Positions 18,518 to 28,413 are shown, counted from the stretch's first letter. The stretch is DNA of 64,000 nucleotides from an uncultured Opitutales bacterium (GCA_900545715.1 URAJ01000007.1:9298-73297), one strand, 5' to 3'. The notes: generated by a model from the sequence alone, not told the origin. A program made the numbers and translations.

Positions 18518-20803
18518 CTAATCCTTTTTCGGGTCGGCGATGTCGCGGAGTATGTCCCCGAGAATGTTGAAGCAAAGAACTGTTGCGAATATTGCGATGC
18601 CCGGGATCAGCATCCACCAGAACCCGAGCATAAGCACTTTTGTGTCGTTTTGAGCCTGTGCGAGCATAAGCCCCCAAGATGCGGAAGGCTCTTGAATGCC
18701 GAGCCCCAAAAACGACAGCGCCGCTTCGCCGAGGACATATGCTGGAATCGATAGGGTCGCCGCTACAATCAGGTAGCTGAGGACATTCGGAAGGAAATGC
18801 TTCACTATGATTTTTACGGGAGACTCTCCCATAGCCTTTGCCGCCTGGACATACTGGGTGTTTGCGAGCGAAAGCGACATTCCCCTTATCACGCGCGCCG
18901 TTCCCGCCCAGCCGAGCGCTGAGAGGATTATGACTATCATTATGTACATTTGCGCGCTGTCGAAATGCGGCGCAAGGGCGGAGCGCATTGCAAGCAGCAA
19001 GTATAGGCTGGGAATTGCCATTAAAAATTCCACGAATCTCATCGCGATAAAGTCGAAAGCGCCCCCGAAATATCCGGCAAGCCCACCTACGAGAAATCCG
19101 AGCACCATAGTTATCGCGATTCCCACAAAGCCTATGCTAAGCGATACCCTCGCTCCGTACAGCAGTCTGGAAAACACGTCGCGCCCGGTTGAGTCCGCCC
19201 CGAGCAGATACACGCGCGCGTCGGGCTGGGAGGATTCCACTCCGAACAGGCGGGTTTTAAAGGGTATAAGCCCCAAAATCTTGTAGTTGCTGTCTTCGTC
19301 GCGCACGAAAAATTTAAGCGGCAGGCTTTCGCCCTCGATAGGCTCGTATTTTGCGATGCTCGGGTCCGACTGGCGGTAGCATTGGACGCGCAGGGAGCCG
19401 TCCTTAAAGAATATGGCCGACGGCGGGTGGAATGATTTGTCGAGGCACTGTTCGGTGGGCTCGTACGGGGCGAGGAACGGCGCGAGAATCGCCGCGGCGT
19501 ACAGAACCGCGAGAACCGCGAGCGCAGTGGCTCCGCGCGGCGAGCGCAAAGTTTGCGGTAGCAGGTTCTTGCAGAAGAACACAGCCGCCCAGCCAAGCCC
19601 CGCAACCAACAGCACGCATAATACGGCCGCTGCCGCTATGAGCACGGCAAACGACGCCGACTTTAAAAATTCAAGAAATGCCGGATATGTCTCCGAAGCC
19701 CATGTCAGCGCCGCCGCCGCGAGAGCGGCAAACGCGGTAAATATTGCTATTGCCTTCGTCGGCGCCTTTTCGCGTTCGAGCCTAATCCGCGGGTCGGCGA
19801 GCGCGAGGAGAATATCCGCCAACAGCTGCCCAACAACAAGCATTGCGCAGCCTATCACGACTCCCGCCATTACGACGTATTGGTCCTGCTTTATTATTGC
19901 CGCGTATATAAGCTGCCCCAGCCCCGGATAATTCATCACGTTTTCCACGAGTAGCGCGCCCGACAGCAGCCCCGCGAATGCGAATCCGAACGAAGTTATC
20001 ACCGGGTTTAGGGCGTTCCTTAAAACGTGCTTAAACATTATGGCGTTTTCGCCCATTCCCTTGGCGCGCGCCGTTGTGACAAATTCCGCGCGCGAGTAGT
20101 CCAGAAAATTTCCCCTCATCACCCTCATCATCGAGGCGATTCCGCCGACTGACAAAACGAGGGTCGGGAGAATCAAATGCTCAACCCAGTCCCAAACTTT
20201 TCCCGCAGGCGAGAGGAAGTCGTGGAGTATCGACACTTGCCCGCCCGTAGGGAAGAGCCCTGTGACTGCCGCAAACAAAACGGCGAGCAGCGCGAGGAAA
20301 AAGTATGGTATGCTGAGCGCGGCGTAGGCTAAAAACGCGCTTAGTTTGTCGAAGAACCCGTCCCTTTTTACGGCCGCGAGCACCCCGAGAGGTATCGATA
20401 CGGCGTAAATTAGAAAAGTGCTTGCAAGCGCGAGCAGCAGGGTTGGGAAAATCCTTTGCCCGACGAGCTCCGTCACCGGTATTTTATAGCTCCAAGAGTA
20501 TCCGAAGTCGGGGCTGCCGAAGAACACAAGCGAATGTTTGCCGCGCTCGCTCTCAGGTAGCAGCAGGTTTGTCTTTACGGGGGAGACGGAGTTTAGCCAC
20601 CTTCCGTATTGGACATACCACGGCTTGTCGAGGCCAAGCCTTATTTCCTCCTGCTTCACTATCTCCGGGCTTATGTCTTTCGAGTTGCGCGCCTCGCTTA
20701 GAAAATCGCCCGGCGACAGGTACATCAGCAAAAACACAAGCGCGCTGATGCCGAGCATTAGCGGCACCATTGAGAGCATGCGTCTTGCGATGAATTTTAA
20801 CAT
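18518..20803 (-). CDS. Fused peptide ABC transporter permease (OppB-like + OppC-like in one chain)
   Basis: 761-residue inner-membrane protein. The N-terminal half (1 to about 340) is an OppB/DppB-type permease starting MLKFIARRMLSMVPLM and carrying an EAA loop (ARAKGMGENAIMFKHVLRNA). The C-terminal half (about 380-761) is an OppC/DppC-type permease with its own EAA loop (YVQAAKAMGESPVKIIVKHF), ending in the typical GLGIQEPSASWGLML and DILRDIADPK. A roughly 40-residue hydrophobic linker and a 90-residue periplasmic insertion lie between. The two subunits are normally separate. It follows the binding-protein gene after 4 bp. No ATPase (OppD/OppF) is nearby. Confidence 0.92.
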   Translation of the reverse strand: MLKFIARRMLSMVPLMLGISALVFLLMYLSPGDFLSEARNSKDISPEIVKQEEIRLGLDKPWYVQYGRWLNSVSPVKTNLLLPESERGKHSLVFFGSPDFGYSWSYKIPVTELVGQRIFPTLLLALASTFLIYAVSIPLGVLAAVKRDGFFDKLSAFLAYAALSIPYFFLALLAVLFAAVTGLFPTGGQVSILHDFLSPAGKVWDWVEHLILPTLVLSVGGIASMMRVMRGNFLDYSRAEFVTTARAKGMGENAIMFKHVLRNALNPVITSFGFAFAGLLSGALLVENVMNYPGLGQLIYAAIIKQDQYVVMAGVVIGCAMLVVGQLLADILLALADPRIRLEREKAPTKAIAIFTAFAALAAAALTWASETYPAFLEFLKSASFAVLIAAAAVLCVLLVAGLGWAAVFFCKNLLPQTLRSPRGATALAVLAVLYAAAILAPFLAPYEPTEQCLDKSFHPPSAIFFKDGSLRVQCYRQSDPSIAKYEPIEGESLPLKFFVRDEDSNYKILGLIPFKTRLFGVESSQPDARVYLLGADSTGRDVFSRLLYGARVSLSIGFVGIAITMVLGFLVGGLAGYFGGAFDFIAMRFVEFLMAIPSLYLLLAMRSALAPHFDSAQMYIMIVIILSALGWAGTARVIRGMSLSLANTQYVQAAKAMGESPVKIIVKHFLPNVLSYLIVAATLSIPAYVLGEAALSFLGLGIQEPSASWGLMLAQAQNDTKVLMLGFWWMLIPGIAIFATVLCFNILGDILRDIADPKKD

Positions 20804-20807
20804 TTTT

Positions 20808-22640
20808 TTAGCGTTTTTCCGAATCCCCTTCGTAGAGCTCGTCGATATTCCATATTACAGAGCCTATCGGCGGCACGCGGACATTTTCCCATTTCTTGGA
20901 GACTCCTGAATAGCTCATTGGCGTTATTAAAAATAGGAGTGGGAGCTCTGTGGAGAAAATATTTTGCATTTCGTCGATGAGGGCTTTTCTCTTGTCGGGG
21001 TCGAACTCAACTTCTTGGGCGTCCATTATTTCGTCTATGCGCTTTTCCCAGTCGGTTGCGGGAGATTTTTGGCGCGGATTCCAAACGTGCAAAAAGCCGT
21101 CCGAACGGTATATCGCCTTTCCTCCGGAGGGGTCTCCGCCGCCGGTGAACCCCATGAGGGCGGCTTCGTATTCAAAAGTGTTGTCTATTTTTGAAATCAT
21201 AGTTCCAAAATCCATGAATTTCAGCTTCACCTCAATGCCGACCGCCCTCATGTTTTCGACAAACGTAGTCGCCATTGAGGTTGAATTTTGGGAGCCGTCG
21301 GCGACAATGAAATCGAAGCACACGGGGTTTTTCTGGGCGTCGAGCAGGCGGCCGCTGCGGTCGTAGGAAAAACCCTGCGATATGAACATCTCGCGCGCGG
21401 TTTCGGGGGAGTATTCATATTTTGGGGTGTTGGGGTTGTGCCATTTCTTGTTTGCGGGCGATATTATTCCGTCGAGCTTTTGGGCGCGCCCGAACCATAC
21501 GCTTTTTATCAGGCCGTCCCTGTCTATCGCCTTCATGACGGCCTGCCTGAATGTTTTGTTTGTGAACCATTTTAACTTGTGAGGCTCTACATAAGGCTTG
21601 CCTTCGGGCGAATAATTCGGGTTTTGATTGAACCAAATAAAATATATGCCGGAGTCCGGGCCGCGCTCGTAGATTTTAAAATTGTAGGTGTCGGCGTAGT
21701 TTTTTACCCATGCGTAGTCGTTAGCCCCGACGCTCGACGCGTCGCACTGGCCGGTTGCAAATAGAATTGTCGATGTATTTGCGTCGGCGACAAACTTGTA
21801 TATCAGGAAGTCGATGTACGGCAAGCGCGCTCCTTTTTTATCGGCGCGCCAATAGTGCGGATTCGGCATTAGCACCAGCCTCTCCCCGGGCTTGTACGAA
21901 AATATCTGGAACGGCCCCGACGCCGCTATTTCCGACGGGTTTGAAATCGCCGTCTGGGTTGACCACGCCCTTTGGAACGAACCGTCGTCGGCAGACTTTT
22001 GCAGTTTATGCTTCGGAAGTATGCCTACAAACCCTATGTCCGTCATAAACGGGGCGTAAGCTTTCGCAGTTGAAAACTCCACTGAATACTTGCCCGTCTT
22101 TTTGAATTTTACGGGCTCAGAACCTATGGTGTACTGTCCCGCGTACCTTGAAGGGTAGCGCAATAGCGGCTTGCCGGTTGACTTGTCGATGACTGGCTTG
22201 CCGTCCGGGCCGAGCTGCGGGGCGAATATGGTTTGGAAGGTGAATATAACGTCGTCCGCCGTTATTTCGGCGCCGTCGCTAAATTTTACGCCCTCGCGCA
22301 GATGGAAAGTGTACGTCTTTTTGTCCTCAGATATGCTCCACGATTTTGCGAGGGCGGGGATTGTCCGCATTGTGAAAGGATCGACAGTCACGAGCGGAGA
22401 GAGCATCAAGTCTATTATCTGCGACGAATATATGTCTGTTGCAATGAGCGGGTTGAATGTCTTGGGCTCCTGGGCTGCAGCCAGCACGAATACGCCGCCG
22501 TAATTTCCGGGGGCGCACTCCGATATTTCCACGTCTTTCGGCAGTGGAAATTGCCCGCGCTTTATTTCCGGCGGCCGCGTGCATGCGCACAACGCCGCGG
22601 CGAGCACAATCGCGGCGGCTTTCGGAAGGTTAATCGTCAT
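20808..22640 (-). CDS. Peptide ABC transporter substrate-binding lipoprotein (SBP_bac_5 / OppA-like)
   Basis: 610-residue extracytoplasmic binding protein for oligopeptides or similar ligands. A lipoprotein signal ends in a lipobox-like LCAC (C20 probable lipid site). Family 5 landmarks are visible: FNPLIATD, VDPFTMRTIPALAKSWSISED, TYTFHLREGVKFSDG, ADDVIFTFQ and the C-terminal LFLITPMSY. The ATG overlaps the tatC stop by 3-4 bases and the permease follows after 4 bp, so tatC, binding protein and permease form one transcript. The transported compound cannot be told from sequence. Confidence 0.93.
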   Translation of the reverse strand: MTINLPKAAAIVLAAALCACTRPPEIKRGQFPLPKDVEISECAPGNYGGVFVLAAAQEPKTFNPLIATDIYSSQIIDLMLSPLVTVDPFTMRTIPALAKSWSISEDKKTYTFHLREGVKFSDGAEITADDVIFTFQTIFAPQLGPDGKPVIDKSTGKPLLRYPSRYAGQYTIGSEPVKFKKTGKYSVEFSTAKAYAPFMTDIGFVGILPKHKLQKSADDGSFQRAWSTQTAISNPSEIAASGPFQIFSYKPGERLVLMPNPHYWRADKKGARLPYIDFLIYKFVADANTSTILFATGQCDASSVGANDYAWVKNYADTYNFKIYERGPDSGIYFIWFNQNPNYSPEGKPYVEPHKLKWFTNKTFRQAVMKAIDRDGLIKSVWFGRAQKLDGIISPANKKWHNPNTPKYEYSPETAREMFISQGFSYDRSGRLLDAQKNPVCFDFIVADGSQNSTSMATTFVENMRAVGIEVKLKFMDFGTMISKIDNTFEYEAALMGFTGGGDPSGGKAIYRSDGFLHVWNPRQKSPATDWEKRIDEIMDAQEVEFDPDKRKALIDEMQNIFSTELPLLFLITPMSYSGVSKKWENVRVPPIGSVIWNIDELYEGDSEKR

Positions 22641-24148
22641 TTCTTGTCGTCAGGATTTTCTTGAAATTTTTTGTCCCCATTTTCCTTTGACGCTTCTGAT
22701 GTGGGTTTCGTTCCGGTTTTTTCTGAATTTTCCGCGCTTTCGGGGGCGGGCGCCGCATCTTCGGCGGCGGAATTTTCCTCAGATTGGGTTCCGGAATCAG
22801 CGGAGGGGCTTGCGGCGTCGTCAGAAGGCGTACCGGCGGCGTCGTCAGAAGGCGGGGGCGGGTTGTTGAGGCTCCAATCGGGCGTCATGTATGAGGTATC
22901 GGGCCTGTTCAAGTCCCAATCGGGGCTGAAATCGGGCACGGGTCTGGAGGGAGTCCCGTAGTCTATGTACGAAGATCTATAATCTTCCTCGTAATAACCC
23001 ATTCCGTAGTCGTCGATTCTATTTGGGTCGTAGTCTTCGGGGAGCTCGTAGTGCGACCTGTCTATCTCTCCGTATTCCGAGCCGGGTTCCGCCACTATCT
23101 CAGACTGCGAGTTTTCGAGCCTCTCTGCCTCCTCCTCGGCGAGCCTTTCTTTTGCGACTGTCTTTGCGTATTCTTTGCGCTCCTTTTCTTCCTCAATTGC
23201 CTCGCGGCGCTCGCGCTCGGCTTCGCGGCGCAATTTTGCGCGCCTCATTCGCTTGCCCAATCTCATTGCAACTTCGTACATCAGATAGAGCGGAATTGTG
23301 AGGGATACTTGGGTTATTGCGTCGGGCGGCGTTATTACAGTCGCGAAAATCAGGATTATAAGAAACACCATTCGGCGGTTGTTCTCGAGCCATTTTACGT
23401 CGAGTATGCCTACATAAATCAGTATAAACTCGACGAGCGGAAGCTCGAATGTTATGCCGACAGCAATAGTCAGGAATATGACCATGCTGTAGTACGACTG
23501 CGCGTCCGGAAACATCTCAAGCTGCATTCCCTGGGACATCCACGACATAAACGCAATCCCCATCGGCAGCATAAAGAAAAACGCGAAACATACCCCTATT
23601 GCAAAGAGTATGATTGCGGCGATTATCCCCGGCAGCAGGACGTCGAGCTCCTCTTTTTTTAGTCCCGGCGCTATGAAGCGCGCCGCAAAGTAGAATGCGG
23701 CAGGCAGCGACAAGCCGAGCGCACCCAGAAACCCGACGTAAAAATAGACTATTATGGGGGTGGCAAAGCTCATGGAGCGCAGTTTGATGTCTGCGTACCA
23801 CGGGTTTGACGGCTTGCTATCCTTAAATAGAACTATCGAATCGTCTTTCGGCTCGATATAAAACGGGCCTGTCTTATTTTTTTCGTCGCTTTCGGAGACC
23901 AGATACACAGGTCCGATGCGCTCGGTCTTGACTTCCGTGACTTGCTCCGTCCCCACCCACTTCGACAAAATGTTCTTCGCCGAATTCAGCGGATAGAGCA
24001 TCATAGAGTTGAAGTAGTGGAAAAACACCAGCACTAAAATCAAGGCGACCGTAAAGAACGCCAATGTTTTTAGTATGACAAACCTCATTTCCTCGAGGTG
24101 CTCGAGGAATGTCATTTCCGACGGGTCGTTTTCTCTTTCTTCGGGCAT
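22637..24148 (-). CDS. tatC: Sec-independent translocase TatC with long acidic C-terminal tail
   Basis: Membrane receptor of the twin-arginine translocase, which exports folded proteins. Core family signs: FLEHLEEMR (14-22), FELP (234-237), ITPPDAITQ (272-280), with six transmembrane segments between about 24 and 298. Two unusual parts: an about 80-residue periplasmic insertion between TM1 and TM2 (47-125), and after TM6 a charged E/R helix (about 300-345) followed by a tail rich in D, S, P, E and Y to residue 503, including two PDW repeats and PSDDAAGTPSDDAA. Typical TatC is about 250 residues. Coupled with the downstream binding-protein gene and 12 bp after pheT. No tatA is nearby. Confidence 0.92.
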   Translation of the reverse strand: MPEERENDPSEMTFLEHLEEMRFVILKTLAFFTVALILVLVFFHYFNSMMLYPLNSAKNILSKWVGTEQVTEVKTERIGPVYLVSESDEKNKTGPFYIEPKDDSIVLFKDSKPSNPWYADIKLRSMSFATPIIVYFYVGFLGALGLSLPAAFYFAARFIAPGLKKEELDVLLPGIIAAIILFAIGVCFAFFFMLPMGIAFMSWMSQGMQLEMFPDAQSYYSMVIFLTIAVGITFELPLVEFILIYVGILDVKWLENNRRMVFLIILIFATVITPPDAITQVSLTIPLYLMYEVAMRLGKRMRRAKLRREAERERREAIEEEKERKEYAKTVAKERLAEEEAERLENSQSEIVAEPGSEYGEIDRSHYELPEDYDPNRIDDYGMGYYEEDYRSSYIDYGTPSRPVPDFSPDWDLNRPDTSYMTPDWSLNNPPPPSDDAAGTPSDDAASPSADSGTQSEENSAAEDAAPAPESAENSEKTGTKPTSEASKENGDKKFQENPDDKK

Positions 24149-24160
24149 GCCTATGGCTTT

Positions 24161-26611
24161 TTACGCCGCGCGGAGCTTGCGTTTTTTTGAGAGCTCGGCG
24201 CAGATTGCGTCGAAGACTTTATTTACCTCGTCGGTTTGGAGCGTTCTTTCGTTGGAGCGGAAGCGCAGGGCGTAGGCGAGGCTTTTGGAGCCTTCGGGAA
24301 GCCCGGTGCCGCGGTAAATGTCGAATATTTCGCAGGATTCAAGCTCGAAAGCCGCACCTTTTAGAGCCTGTTTTGCGATTTTCAAAATATCGTTTGTTAC
24401 GTTTTGAGCGCTCTCGGATTCTTCGACGACAACTGCAAGGTCGCGCGAAGACGGCGGGAACGCCGAAAAAGCCTTGAATTTTTCCGCAGCCTTTTTGCGC
24501 GCTGCGACGTCCGCGCGGAAGGATATTTCGCCCGCCCAGACATTTTTATCAATTCCGCGTTCGCGCAAGTGCGCCACAGAAATTGCGCCAAACCTTATTC
24601 TGAATCCCTCGCGCTTTTCCGAGCCGCAGCCGGCGGAGAAGCCCGCCTCCCAGATTGGCTCGCCGGCGACTTCCGCAAAGTTTAGCCGTGATGCGTCCAC
24701 GCCGAGTATTGAGAGCAAGTCGGAGACGAGGCGCTTTGCCGTATAGAAGTCGGCGCGCGCGGGCTTTGCCCACGACTGCTCTTGGGAATCGCATGCAATC
24801 ACAAACGCTGTCGCCGAAAGCTCGCTTATCTCTCCCGATTTTTCAGCTGTGAAAATCTCACCGTTTTCAAAGAAGCCAAAGAATCCGTTGGCGTTTGAGA
24901 GGTTTGTCTGGACGACATCCAACAGGCCGTCAACGAGCGACGCCCTGAGGCTGTCTTGGTCAGATGTAAGTGGGTTTGAGAGCCTCAAAAATTCCGCGTT
25001 CGCGTATAGCCGCGTTTGCTTTGCGCTGTCTTTTAATGTGTAGTTTTGGCATTCGTTGAGCCCGCGCGAGCAAAGGTAGTCGGCGGCGGCGCAGTTGTAT
25101 TTATAGAGCGGGTCGTCGTCGCGCAGCTGCACTGCCGAGACGAGTTCAGCGTCCGGAATCCTGTCGGAGCCTATCATTCTGACATATTCTTCGACCAGAT
25201 CTACGGGCCTGTCAACATCGCTTCTGAAAGTTGGAACAGTCACGAGCCATTGCCCGTCGCCTTCGCTCTCTACTCCGAAGCCGAGCCCGCGGAAGACTTT
25301 TTCTATCTCCTCCGCCGGCGCCTCAAAGCCAATGCTGTCTTCTATAAATTTGCGCGAGATTTTTATTTTGCGGTCGCCTCTTGGCATCGAGCCCGCGAGG
25401 CACGCAGTCTCGACAATTTCCCCGCCTGCCGTCTCCACTATAAGGTCCGCCGCGCGCCTGCCGGCTTCGAGCGTTCCGTTAGGATCGACGTCGCGCGCAA
25501 ACCTGTAAGATGAGTCTGTGCTTATCGAATATTTGCGGCTTGTGGAGCGGATATTGCCGGGGTTGAAGTACGCGGATTCTATCACCACGTCAACAGTGTC
25601 GTTTTCAACTTCGGAATTCAATCCGCCCATGACTCCCGCCATTGCCACCGGGCCGGAGGCGTCGCAAATTAGGGTCACGTCGGTTGAGAGCGTGTGGATT
25701 TTTTCGTCGAGAGTCTGGATTTTTTCGCCCTCCGTGGCTTGGCGCACTATGATTTTTTTGCCGCCAATCTTGCGGGCGTCGAATGCGTGCAGAGGCTGCC
25801 CGTACTCCATCAAGACGTAGTTTGTGACATCAACTACATTGTTTATGGAGCGCAAGCCGACTGCTTCAAGGTCGCGCCTCATCCATTCGGGGGAGGGGGC
25901 AATTTTCACTCCTTTTATTGAAATTGCGTTGTAGAGCGGGCAGTTGGGCGTTTTGAGCTCCACAGATTCGAGAAGCCCGCCTTCAGGCGTCGTTGAATAT
26001 TTCGGGGAGTATTTTAGCTCCGGCTTTTTAAGTGTTCTGCCGAATTTTGCGGCGAGCTCGCGCGCGATGCCGATGTGGCTTAGGCAGTCGCCGCGGTTTG
26101 CGGTAAGCTCTATTTCAAAAACAGTGTCGGAATCGGTGAAAACGTCGTTTATGGGAGTCCCGATTTCAGGTCGGTTTTCGAGAATCAACAGCCCGCTGTG
26201 GTCTTGTCCGAGCCCGAGCTCGCGCGCGGAGCACATCATTCCGTTGCTCATCACGCCGCGCAGTTTGGACTGCTTTATTTCAAATCCTTTTCCGTCCTCC
26301 GTGGGAAGCTTTGCCCCTATTAACGCGACTGGAACCCTGTCGCCTACCTTGTAGTTCGACGCCCCGCAAACGATTTGTATCGGTTCGGCATCGGGGGAGA
26401 TTTTCACCATGCAGACGCCAAGATGGTCGGAGTCCGGGTGCGGCTCGCGCGAGAGTATCTCGCCAACGACGACTTTGTCGAGTAGCTTCAAACCTGTCGT
26501 CTCGATGCCCTCGACTTCAAGGCCGAGCATCGGGAGCGCTTCCGCAATTTCATCGACAGACACTCCGTCGAGATCGACGTATTTATTCAACCATTTCAAA
26601 CTTGCTTTCAT
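24161..26611 (-). CDS. pheT: Phenylalanyl-tRNA synthetase beta subunit
   Basis: Forms the alpha2-beta2 enzyme with PheS and charges tRNA-Phe. The 816-residue length is standard. N-terminal start MKASLKWLNKYVDL, the tRNA-binding OB domain (about 40-150, VGEILSREPHPDSDHLGVC), B3/B4 editing domain (VMGGLNSEV region), B5 domain and the C-terminal anticodon-binding ferredoxin-like domain (KAFSAFPPSSRDLAVVVEE to FRSNERTLQTDEVNKVF) are all visible. It lies 18 bp after pheS, as in most bacteria. Confidence 0.98.
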   Translation of the reverse strand: MKASLKWLNKYVDLDGVSVDEIAEALPMLGLEVEGIETTGLKLLDKVVVGEILSREPHPDSDHLGVCMVKISPDAEPIQIVCGASNYKVGDRVPVALIGAKLPTEDGKGFEIKQSKLRGVMSNGMMCSARELGLGQDHSGLLILENRPEIGTPINDVFTDSDTVFEIELTANRGDCLSHIGIARELAAKFGRTLKKPELKYSPKYSTTPEGGLLESVELKTPNCPLYNAISIKGVKIAPSPEWMRRDLEAVGLRSINNVVDVTNYVLMEYGQPLHAFDARKIGGKKIIVRQATEGEKIQTLDEKIHTLSTDVTLICDASGPVAMAGVMGGLNSEVENDTVDVVIESAYFNPGNIRSTSRKYSISTDSSYRFARDVDPNGTLEAGRRAADLIVETAGGEIVETACLAGSMPRGDRKIKISRKFIEDSIGFEAPAEEIEKVFRGLGFGVESEGDGQWLVTVPTFRSDVDRPVDLVEEYVRMIGSDRIPDAELVSAVQLRDDDPLYKYNCAAADYLCSRGLNECQNYTLKDSAKQTRLYANAEFLRLSNPLTSDQDSLRASLVDGLLDVVQTNLSNANGFFGFFENGEIFTAEKSGEISELSATAFVIACDSQEQSWAKPARADFYTAKRLVSDLLSILGVDASRLNFAEVAGEPIWEAGFSAGCGSEKREGFRIRFGAISVAHLRERGIDKNVWAGEISFRADVAARKKAAEKFKAFSAFPPSSRDLAVVVEESESAQNVTNDILKIAKQALKGAAFELESCEIFDIYRGTGLPEGSKSLAYALRFRSNERTLQTDEVNKVFDAICAELSKKRKLRAA

Positions 26612-26629
26612 TTCGGGAAAATCCTCCTT

Positions 26630-27676
26630 TTATCTTGAACGGAATTGGCGCAGGAAGCGGACGTCGTTTGTGTAGAAGTGCCGAATGTCGTCGATTGAAT
26701 GCATGAGCATTGCAACTCTTTCAACACCCAGCCCGAATGCGTATCCGCTGTATATTTTCGGGTCTAGCCCCACGTTTTCAAGGACGTTTGGGTCCACCAT
26801 TCCGCAGCCCATTATCTCTATCCATTTTCCGCTGAGCCTGCCTATGTCGGAGCTCATGAAGTCAACTTCAAAGCTCGGCTCGGTGAACGGGAAAAAACTC
26901 GGGCGCAGGCGCGTTTTTGACGACTTCCCGAAGAGGTTTTTGAAAAGATAGTCGAGGATTGCTTTCAAGTCGGTGAGCTTTACACCTTTGTCGATGCAAA
27001 GGCATTCGATTTGGTGGAAGTTTGCCGAGTGGGTTGCATCGACGGTATCGCGCCTGAATGCGCGCCCGGGCGCCATTATTCTTATAGGCGCGCCCTCCTT
27101 CATCATTGCGCGTATCTGCACGCTCGAAGTGTGGCTGCGCAAAAGGTAGAGTTCGTCGGCGTGCTTCGACACGTTGGAAACTTTCGCGTCGCGCGGCATA
27201 AACAGCGTATCTTGGGCGTCGCGCGCGGGGTGGTTGGCGGGCGTGTTCAGGGCGTCGAAGCAGTACCATTCGGTTTCGAGGTCGGAGGCTTCGGCTACGG
27301 TGAATCCGGCGCGCTTAAAAATGTCGCATATTTTGCGGATTGTTGCCGAAAGGGGGTGGATTGTCCCGCGGCGAACTTCGTACGGGGGCAGGGTGATGTC
27401 AGGCTTGGCGCCGAGCGACTTTACCATTTCGGCATTTTCGAGGCGAGCGTAGGCCTCGGCTACAAGCGGCTCTATCTGCGACTTCGCAAGGTTTATAAGC
27501 TTTCCGACAACCGGCCTTTGCGCTTTGTCGATCGTGGGAATGACTTTCATTAGCGCCGTCAATTCGCCTTTTGGCCCCGTTATGGAGGCGGATATTTCCG
27601 CTACTTCCGTTTTTGTTTTTGCGGCGGGAAGGGCGGATTTTGCCTTCTCCAATATTTCGTTAATTTTGTTTTCCAT
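26630..27676 (-). CDS. pheS: Phenylalanyl-tRNA synthetase alpha subunit
   Basis: Catalytic subunit of class II PheRS. The 348-residue protein begins with the N-terminal coiled coil (MENKINEILEKAKSALP), then shows the class II motifs: TDLETEWY-like ASDLETEWYCFDALNTPANHPAR, motif 2 (VQIRAMMKEGAPIRIMAPGRAFRRDTVDATH), and motif 3 GYAFGLGVERVAMLMHSIDDIR near the C-terminus. First gene of the run pheS-pheT-tatC-oppA-like-oppBC-like. The roughly 825 bp upstream carries a repeat cluster and the rplT terminator. Confidence 0.98.
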   Translation of the reverse strand: MENKINEILEKAKSALPAAKTKTEVAEISASITGPKGELTALMKVIPTIDKAQRPVVGKLINLAKSQIEPLVAEAYARLENAEMVKSLGAKPDITLPPYEVRRGTIHPLSATIRKICDIFKRAGFTVAEASDLETEWYCFDALNTPANHPARDAQDTLFMPRDAKVSNVSKHADELYLLRSHTSSVQIRAMMKEGAPIRIMAPGRAFRRDTVDATHSANFHQIECLCIDKGVKLTDLKAILDYLFKNLFGKSSKTRLRPSFFPFTEPSFEVDFMSSDIGRLSGKWIEIMGCGMVDPNVLENVGLDPKIYSGYAFGLGVERVAMLMHSIDDIRHFYTNDVRFLRQFRSR

Positions 27677-28185
27677 TTCGGTTAAAAAAATAGTCTTGTA
27701 TGCAACGCGCGCCCTGCGGATTTGCTTTTTTGCGCGTTCTCAATTAAATTGATTTAGTCAAGTTTTTTAGGCGCGGATAGGCAAGCATTTTTTTGCCGAT
27801 AACGCTTATTGAATTATTTAAAATTTGAAGGGAGCGGGCGAATTTCATAATTTTTATACTAATAAAAAAATATCCCTGATAGTGCGGGGAGTTTTTTGAT
27901 GCAAAAGCGCCTGTTCATTGACTCGGCGAATGTGGATTTATCGTCTGCAAAATGCTTCTACTTTAAGCCTAAAAATATTTTTTTATAAAGCCGCCTTTTG
28001 TGGAGTTTTTTATGATAACCATCAATTCAAAGTTTTTTTAGAGTTGGGTATTGAATTAAAATAAACCAGATTCACATGTTTAAAATAAATTGGTATTTGG
28101 CGGCAGAGATGATAATTTTCGGGGAAAGGCCTAAGCCAAGATTTATTTTTCTATGATTATGAATTAAAAATTCTTGTATTTTCAG

Positions 28186-28413
28186 TCTTAGATGTGGGTG
28201 CTTTCTTAAAAAATAAACACCTACCAATATTCCCCAACAGCTCGCAATCTTAGATTGAACTGCTTTCTTAAAAAAGAAACCCAAAATGCCACAAATAAAT
28301 CAGATGGAAATTTTTGTTTGCGACTGCTTTCTTAAAAAAGAAACCGCGCGCGGCTAGAAATGTGCGAGCATTCCAGATTAAATTGTGACTGCCATTCTAA
28401 AAAATGGGAATTT
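28186..28413. repeat. Four imperfect hairpin repeats at 62-65 bp spacing
   Basis: The core GCTTTCTTAAAAAAGAAAC begins at 28262 and 28326 (identical there), a variant with AATAAAC at 28200, and a more diverged copy (GCCATTCTAAAAAATGGG) at 28391. Spacing is 62, 64 and 65 bp. Each core can form a small hairpin (TTTCTT/AAGAAA or CCATT/AATGG), and the changes in the fourth copy are compensatory. Read on the minus strand each unit starts GTTTCTT. The sequences between cores are unrelated. Could be a degenerate CRISPR-like array or a tandem regulatory or REP-type element; no cas gene is in the window. Confidence 0.6.

Noticed and set aside
28072-28284. 70-codon minus-strand frame across the 28-kb repeats
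   Set aside because: Starts with TTG, has no family, and is created by the repeated hairpin units.
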